Shown here piece after piece: positions 6,605-10,886 of a DNA stretch of 10,886 nt (position 1 is the first letter of the stretch; each line of letters opens with the position of its first letter). The notes under the pieces are model-generated. The model was not told where the DNA came from, ran no database searches, and worked only from the letters and a program-made list of their open reading frames with translations. The stretch is from an uncultured Granulosicoccaceae bacterium. GTDB taxonomy: Bacteria; Pseudomonadota; Gammaproteobacteria; CALCKW01. The translations under genes were made by a program, and so were the position numbers. Location: the NCBI GenBank assembly GCA_937941555.1, contig CALDHJ010000431.1:1-10886 (forward strand), read 5' to 3'.

Positions 6605-6624
6605 CACCGCACTGTGGCACGGTG
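6605..6624. repeat. Stem-loop in the ydgA-HCCA isomerase gap
   Basis: On the minus strand, CACCG(TGC)-CACA-(GTG)CGGTG forms a stem of 5 Watson-Crick pairs plus wobble and inner pairs around a 4-nt loop. It lies between the YdgA-like stop and the next start (109-bp gap), with no T-tract after it. It could be an mRNA-stability or attenuation structure, or be incidental. Confidence 0.3.
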
Positions 6625-6687
6625 CATCACTATATGGCCAGCCCTGGCTGCGCAACCGAGGTGCGGCGGCGAAGACGCGGTTTGCGG

Positions 6688-8064
6688 TCAGGGAAGCTGC
6701 TGCTGCTCGAGCGCAATCCACTGGCTCGCAAGCGCTTGCATCGATGGCAGAGGCTGGGCAAGCGCCGGGCCGAACATCTGGTCGATCGGCACCGATTGCC
6801 CGTTGAGCTCGGCCTGCCCATTGGAAAGCGATGCGTTCAATGTCAGCCGATCCGCGACGGGGACGGTCACCGCATAGAGCGCCGGAGCAGCCTGTTCCAG
6901 ACCGGTTTCCCGCAACCAGTCCACGGCCACTTCGGCCTCTATGCCGCCACGGATCCGATTGAGCAGATCGCCAACTGTGTTCAATTGGCCCCGCGCATGG
7001 GCATAGGCGACGCTGTACTCGAGTTCGGCCCGGTGTCCGGATGCCGACTGGCTTTCGAGAGCAATGCGCAAGGCCAATCCCGGACTGAACAACGCGAGAT
7101 ACGACGTCATGAAACGTTTCCGGCCTTCAACCGTGTTGAAGTCGGCGGTACTGATGGCACGCGTGTATTGGCTCACGGCGCTCTCGGCTATCCCCGATAC
7201 CGTTGCGGTCATGGATTGCGGTCCGAGCGTGATGGGTCCCGAAAGGGATTCAAAACCTAGCTGCACTGCACCGTTGAGCTGACCGCCTTCGAGCGCATTG
7301 CGGCTTTTCGCTTTCAAACCGTTGACCGCAATCGACGCGCCCTCACCGTCGAGTGTCAGCCCGGGTGAGCGAGCCTCAAAGGTGCCCAACCCCGCGATAT
7401 CGGCTGCGATACCGGAGTAGGTCCATGTCGTCGGCTGATGGCGAAAACGCAACGGACCGACTGACCCGCTGATCGCACCGAGTTCGCCCGACGCCGCGAC
7501 CCGTCCTTCCCGATCAGTGGTGAGTTGGCCATGCACTGCGCCCACATCAACCGCGAGCTCACCAGCCTCCTGCTGACTGCGCACCATCAGGGCGTGCGAT
7601 GAAATCAGGTGAGACAGGCTGCCATCGTGCTTGATCTCGGACACCACCCGCAGGGGTTCCTCGCAACCGCAGGCCTCGCGCAGCGCCGCGCCAGCGACGG
7701 CGTTGAGGCTGTCAAAATCCAGCGTGGTCACGACCCGTGCGGCGAGTGTAGACACGCCATCGTCGAGAATAAGAGGGCCATGTTGAATGACATGCTTGAG
7801 CACGAGGCGACTGTCCTCACGCCAGGATTCCGGGACGAACTCGGCGTACTGCGATACGCCTGCACCCTGCCGCACCTCGGTGCGGGCAACGCTGCTTAGC
7901 AGAGAGCGCTCATAGCCCACCTCGACCAACTCGACGCCGTGCCGCAAACCGAACGCGGCGAGGGACACCTCATACTGACTCGCCGCCTGGCTCGAATGCA
8001 CCCACGTGGCGCTGGCCCAACCACAACTGGCCAGAGCGGCCGCACCCAACACCCATTTCATCAT
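6688..8064 (-). CDS. DUF945/YdgA-like periplasmic protein
   Basis: This 458-aa protein of the DUF945 (YdgA) family is anchored by an N-terminal transmembrane helix or uncleaved signal (residues about 2-20, MKWVLGAAALASCGW). The remainder is a long repetitive beta-structured region rich in small hydrophobic and glycine residues, typical of this family. The C-terminal LTLNASLSNGQAELNGQSVP resembles the usual YdgA ending. E. coli YdgA is of similar length (about 500 aa); the function is unknown, with envelope localisation the only safe statement. The start is the first of two tandem ATGs (8064-8062), 6 nt after a good GGGGAG Shine-Dalgarno. The frame extends upstream to 8199 but that part reads as intergenic sequence. 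It is followed after 109 bp by the HCCA-isomerase-like gene; no functional link is apparent. Confidence 0.82.
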   Translation of the reverse strand: MMKWVLGAAALASCGWASATWVHSSQAASQYEVSLAAFGLRHGVELVEVGYERSLLSSVARTEVRQGAGVSQYAEFVPESWREDSRLVLKHVIQHGPLILDDGVSTLAARVVTTLDFDSLNAVAGAALREACGCEEPLRVVSEIKHDGSLSHLISSHALMVRSQQEAGELAVDVGAVHGQLTTDREGRVAASGELGAISGSVGPLRFRHQPTTWTYSGIAADIAGLGTFEARSPGLTLDGEGASIAVNGLKAKSRNALEGGQLNGAVQLGFESLSGPITLGPQSMTATVSGIAESAVSQYTRAISTADFNTVEGRKRFMTSYLALFSPGLALRIALESQSASGHRAELEYSVAYAHARGQLNTVGDLLNRIRGGIEAEVAVDWLRETGLEQAAPALYAVTVPVADRLTLNASLSNGQAELNGQSVPIDQMFGPALAQPLPSMQALASQWIALEQQQLP

Positions 8065-8285
8065 CACTTGCTCCCCGTGACCCGTGGACTTTCCGGCGAA
8101 TAGACACAGACCACAGGTGTGTGCCGCATGAGACGTTCTGACGGCACCGATCGGATTTATTGAAGGGCAATTCAGTAAATTGGTTGGAACAGACCGCAAA
8201 TTGACCCGAATCGAGCAGAGAATCGGGCAATCTGCGCCACCCGAGGCTATTGAAGAATCATGATATTCGGCCTCGCAGCCGCTGA
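8065..8285. other. Intergenic region between the GNAT gene and the ydgA-like gene
   Basis: These 221 bp separate two minus-strand genes, so they must contain the end of the GNAT transcript and probably the promoter of the ydgA-like gene. I see a GGGGAG ribosome-binding site at the far (8065-side) end and an inverted repeat at 8242-8275. No strong sigma-70 promoter, tRNA or small ORF with convincing features is visible. Confidence 0.5.
8242..8275. repeat. Inverted repeat CGAGGC/GCCTCG with an inner palindrome
   Basis: Six-base arms at 8242-8247 and 8270-8275 flank 22 nt that contain the 8-bp palindrome ATCATGAT (8257-8264). It lies just downstream of the GNAT stop codon. It could be a weak transcription-end structure, but no T-tract follows on the minus strand. 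Confidence 0.35.
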
Positions 8286-8744
8286 TCAGGGCTCGAGTGG
8301 CAACACCATGGTGGTCGAGATCGCAGAGAAGCCGGCGCGCTCGTAAGCCGCTATCGCGGCGGTGTTGTCGGCATAGACACCGAGCTCGGCGTGCCGCACA
8401 CCCCGCTCACGTGCCCAGGCGCACAACGCTTCGATGAGGCGCTGAACAACGCCCTGCCCGCGCATCACCGGCGCGACGTACAGAAAGCCGATGTACGCGA
8501 TGTGGCGATGGTGGTAAATCGGTTTGGCCTCGCGGATCTGCACGTACCCGCTGGCGACCAGGTCCCCGGACGACTCACCGACTATCAGCAGGCTTTCATC
8601 CGACGCGATCAAGCCTTCGAGATCGTAGTAGGTCACGTCCGTCGGCCGCAGGTCCGCGTCGAAGGCACGCTCGACAGCAATCAGTTCCTGCTCGAATCGG
8701 CGCAGCGTCGGCAGGTCGGCGTGGGTTGCAGGGCGAATGCGCAT
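8286..8744 (-). CDS. GNAT family N-acetyltransferase
   Basis: This 152-aa Gcn5-related acetyltransferase transfers acetyl from acetyl-CoA to an unknown amine. The start MRIRPATHADLPTLRRFEQE is the usual strand 1-helix 1 region. Motif A, IGFLYVAPVMRGQGVVQRLI (85-104), contains the pyrophosphate-binding RGQGVV loop. Motif B, ELGVYADNTAAIAAYERAGF (120-139), has the conserved N-x-x-A-x-x-x-Y-x-x-x-GF pattern. It lies 2 bp after the DUF1330 gene in the same orientation and is almost certainly co-transcribed and translationally coupled with it. The substrate cannot be inferred. Confidence 0.92.
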   Translation of the reverse strand: MRIRPATHADLPTLRRFEQELIAVERAFDADLRPTDVTYYDLEGLIASDESLLIVGESSGDLVASGYVQIREAKPIYHHRHIAYIGFLYVAPVMRGQGVVQRLIEALCAWARERGVRHAELGVYADNTAAIAAYERAGFSAISTTMVLPLEP

Positions 8745-8746
8745 GG

Positions 8747-9070
8747 CTATTTCAGCAGCGGCCGCAGGTCGTCAAGCTTGTCAAAGAGATGCCAAACGTA
8801 GTCGGATGTCCCTTGCTCGCGGTGTGGGTGCAGGTCGGCGAGCGCCGGGTCGTCCCGGTAAGCCTCGAAGGCTTCTATCGACGCCCACTCGACCACGATC
8901 ATCACACTGCGCGGCGCGATATCGCCGGCGGCCGACTCCCGGTATTGACCTAGCGCCACCACGTGGCCACCGTGCGCTGACACTTCACGTGCCGAGCGGC
9001 GTGAGTAGGCCAGGTACTCGGCTTTGTCCGAGACGTTGAACAGGTTAAGTGCGTAGACAGGGTGTGACAT
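8747..9070 (-). CDS. DUF1330 family protein
   Basis: This is a small (107 aa) cytoplasmic protein of the DUF1330 / dimeric alpha-beta-barrel type. The family look is visible in MSHPVYALNLFNVSDKAEYL, YSRRSAREVSAHGGHVVALG and PRSVMIVVEWASIEAFEAYR, followed by DDPALADL. The function is unknown; such folds often act as small oxygenases or binding proteins, but no catalytic residue is certain. The ATG at 9070 has a good Shine-Dalgarno (AGGCGG, 6-7 nt spacing), so the 12-codon upstream extension to 9106 is rejected. It lies 35 bp after nagA and 2 bp before the GNAT gene. Confidence 0.87.
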   Translation of the reverse strand: MSHPVYALNLFNVSDKAEYLAYSRRSAREVSAHGGHVVALGQYRESAAGDIAPRSVMIVVEWASIEAFEAYRDDPALADLHPHREQGTSDYVWHLFDKLDDLRPLLK

Positions 9071-9105
9071 GGGTGCCGCCTGACAACAGTGGAATACGGT
9101 TCGCA

Positions 9106-10248
9106 CTAGTGTGCCATCAAAACCGCTTTGAACCTGAGATCGGGGCCCAATTGCACGAGGGTCGAGCTGTGCCCTGTTGCAAGCGTTCCAGCACCCCGAG
9201 GCAGACTCATCAGCTGCGCCGGCACGCGGGTGGCCGCCGTCAAAGCCGACAACGTGCTCACACCCACGCGCTGCGTCATGACCGCCAGCGCCTGCGTGAG
9301 CGACAAATCGGCGCCGGCCAGCGTGCCATCGTCCAATGTCAATCGGCCATGCTCGCGTCGCACTCGCCGACCACCGAGTTCGAATTCCGTCAAATCACTG
9401 CCGGCACACGCCATGGCGTCGCTGACCAGAAAAAAACCACCGGGTCCACACTTGGCATGCCACGCCATAAGTAGGCTCGTCGGGTGCACATGGATACCGT
9501 CTGCAATCAGGCCAGCTGACACCCGACCGCTCGCGAGCGCAGCGCCGACCAGACCCGGCGTTCGACTGCCGAGCTGGCTCATGGCGTTGAACAGGTGTGT
9601 GGCGCAGGAAGCGCCTGCCTCGAAATAGGCCATGCACTGGTCGTAGTCAGCGTCGGTATGGCCAAGTGCCACGGTAGCGCCGGCTGCGACCAGGGATGCC
9701 ACCTGATCGCAGCGCACGTTCTCTGGCGCCACAGTCAACATCAGGGCCGGCAAACGCGCGGCGGCGTCGACCAGCAACGCCAGATCGTCTTCGTCCATCG
9801 CCCGAATCAGATCCGCGTCGTGTGCGCCCTTTCGCACTATTGACAGGTGCGGCCCCTCGAGATGCAACCCGGCAATCCCGGGCACGCCCGTCTCCACTGC
9901 ACTGACAGTCGCGTCAATCGCCGTGCGGGTCTTCTCGGGAGTATCGGTGATCAGGGTTGGCAGCAGGCTCGTGGTGCCGAGGCTGCGGTGTGCGCCAGCC
10001 ATGCGCTCGAGCGTTTCGAAGGTGGGCGCCTCGTTGAACAAGAGCCCATCCCCACCGTTGACTTGCAAGTCGACCAGACCGGGACACAGGATGTCATCGC
10101 CAAGGTCGACCCAGGCTCCAATCGGTTCGGCGCGTGAGGTCGGTGCGACCTGCACGACCCGACCACCCTGAATCGAGACGCAGTGGTCTTGCAACAGGCG
10201 ATAGCCGTCAAAGACGACAGCCGCACGGTAGGTGACAACATCACTCAT
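9106..10248 (-). CDS. nagA: N-acetylglucosamine-6-phosphate deacetylase NagA
   Basis: This 380-aa amidohydrolase converts GlcNAc-6-phosphate to glucosamine-6-phosphate and acetate. Family landmarks are PGLVDLQVNGGDG (56-68), GLHLEGPHLS (127-136) with metal ligand E131, LGHTDADYD (195-203) with H197, CATHLFNAMS (215-224) with H218, ADGIHVHP (249-256), and LVSDAMACAG (274-283) with catalytic D277. It is complete, with the length usual for NagA. The start is the ATG at 10248, overlapping the TGA of the kinase by 4 bp (ATGA), so the two are translationally coupled. The longer frame to 10407 overlaps the kinase coding region in another phase and is rejected. Glucosamine-6-phosphate would next be deaminated by NagB or a SIS-domain deaminase, not seen in this window. 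Confidence 0.95.
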   Translation of the reverse strand: MSDVVTYRAAVVFDGYRLLQDHCVSIQGGRVVQVAPTSRAEPIGAWVDLGDDILCPGLVDLQVNGGDGLLFNEAPTFETLERMAGAHRSLGTTSLLPTLITDTPEKTRTAIDATVSAVETGVPGIAGLHLEGPHLSIVRKGAHDADLIRAMDEDDLALLVDAAARLPALMLTVAPENVRCDQVASLVAAGATVALGHTDADYDQCMAYFEAGASCATHLFNAMSQLGSRTPGLVGAALASGRVSAGLIADGIHVHPTSLLMAWHAKCGPGGFFLVSDAMACAGSDLTEFELGGRRVRREHGRLTLDDGTLAGADLSLTQALAVMTQRVGVSTLSALTAATRVPAQLMSLPRGAGTLATGHSSTLVQLGPDLRFKAVLMAH

Positions 10249-10886
10249 CTTGCGCACGCCTCGGCGAACCGCTGCGCCAAGGCAAACGCACCGTCGAGAG
10301 TCGAGCCGCGCAGCGGTTGAATGGCGCGTTGCACGTGCGCGGGAAAATACCCGCGGTAGTGAGCTGCAAGGCCGCCGGTCAGACACACGGTTGTCTCTCG
10401 ATCCCACCCCAACTGATCAAGTACGTGGACCTGCTCGTTTGCGCCACGCTGCATCAATTGCTGCGCCATCTCGTCACCCGCCTCGGCGGCCTGAGTCACG
10501 GTTGGCGCAAGCGCACCGAATTCGGCAGGCGAAGCATCCCGCGCAAACGCCACGACGCCGGTCGCACCGCCAAACCGCGTGGAGAGCGACGCTGAGAGTG
10601 CTGTGGTCGCGTGCAGACCGTCGTGCGCGGCGAGCGTTGCGGTCAGCGCTTCACGCCCGAGCCACATCGCCGACGCCGGATCACCCAACACGGCGCCCCA
10701 CCCGCCCACGGTTCGAATGCGGCCTTCACGCTGAATCGCCTGAAAAGAACCCGTACCACAATGCAACACCGCTCCATCGGCCACGCCCAGTGCGCCGTGC
10801 ACGGCCGCTGGGCGGTCGTCCTCAACCAGGACATGATCAAAATCGAGCTGCTCGGCGACACCATCGACCTGCACAGGCCCAATCAC
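10245..10886 (-). CDS. N-acetylglucosamine kinase-like protein (BadF/BadG/BcrA/BcrD ATPase family), C-terminal part
   Basis: This is an ATP-dependent sugar kinase, partial: the frame is open at the right edge, and the GTG there is likely internal. 213 residues are visible. Signature elements are VEDDRPAAVHGAL (21-33), the phosphate-binding LHCGTGSF (41-48), GGWGAVLGDPASAMWLG (61-77), and an adenosine-binding-like VCLTGGLAAHY (167-177). This pattern matches the N-acetylglucosamine/glucosamine kinase subgroup of the actin-like BadF family. Its direct coupling to nagA supports GlcNAc as the substrate. The first ATPase domain, including the phosphate-1 DGGGT motif, lies outside the window, so a BadF-type ATPase of another substrate cannot be excluded from this part alone. 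It implies PTS-independent GlcNAc use. Confidence 0.85.
   Translation of the reverse strand: MIGPVQVDGVAEQLDFDHVLVEDDRPAAVHGALGVADGAVLHCGTGSFQAIQREGRIRTVGGWGAVLGDPASAMWLGREALTATLAAHDGLHATTALSASLSTRFGGATGVVAFARDASPAEFGALAPTVTQAAEAGDEMAQQLMQRGANEQVHVLDQLGWDRETTVCLTGGLAAHYRGYFPAHVQRAIQPLRGSTLDGAFALAQRFAEACAR

Noticed and set aside
6628..6660. Possible TTGCGC/TATAGT promoter on the minus strand ahead of the HCCA-isomerase-like gene
   Set aside because: The spacer is only 15 bp and the -35 is weak; too little to call.
5726..6806. Plus-strand open frames across the cupin and HCCA-isomerase-like genes
   Set aside because: Their translations are Arg/Pro-rich and lack any family motif; they are opposite-strand shadows.
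10249..10407. Extended N-terminus of nagA
   Set aside because: It lies inside the kinase coding sequence in a different frame; the residues are arginine-rich shadow sequence and the ATG at 10248 gives a standard NagA start.

Overview
This is a high-GC, gene-dense bacterial chromosomal segment, most likely from a gammaproteobacterium. The evidence is the combination of UrtAB, a DUF945/YdgA-type protein, NagA with a BadF-type kinase, and Shine-Dalgarno starts with short or overlapping gene junctions. The genus cannot be told from the sequence. I see no transposase, integrase, phage gene, CRISPR array, tRNA or rRNA. The window reads as ordinary core or metabolic chromosome, not an accessory island.

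Layout, left to right. Positions 1-2173 (minus) hold the start of a urea ABC-transport operon: urtA (urea-binding protein), followed after 20 bp by urtB (permease with a long extracytoplasmic N-terminal domain), which runs off the left edge. A roughly 240-bp divergent intergenic region carries a sigma-54-like element reading toward urtA. Positions 2418-3877 (plus) hold a two-gene unit, an M24 (Xaa-Pro) peptidase and a CsaA-like tRNA-binding-domain protein, joined by a 4-bp overlap. These are the only plus-strand genes. Everything to the right is on the minus strand: an MDR alcohol dehydrogenase-like oxidoreductase, a small unidentified lipoprotein with its own TATAAT promoter, a cupin, a DsbA/HCCA-isomerase-like protein, a YdgA-like DUF945 protein, a GNAT acetyltransferase and a DUF1330 protein (adjacent pair), nagA, and the 3' part of an N-acetylglucosamine-kinase-like gene that runs off the right edge.

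Functional modules. Urea uptake (urtAB, presumably urtCDE beyond the left edge) is a nitrogen-scavenging system. The kinase and NagA (4-bp overlap) form a PTS-independent amino-sugar module: GlcNAc is phosphorylated by the kinase and then deacetylated to glucosamine-6-phosphate. The DUF1330 and GNAT genes follow nagA closely and may be co-transcribed with it. The central genes (oxidoreductase, lipoprotein, cupin, HCCA-isomerase-like, YdgA) show no obvious common pathway.

I did not find a convincing undescribed system. The points most worth checking are the sigma-54-like urtA promoter with one extra spacer base, the -10 box formed over the cupin stop codon, the terminator-like hairpin carrying the oxidoreductase stop codon in its loop, and the translationally coupled M24 peptidase-CsaA pair.
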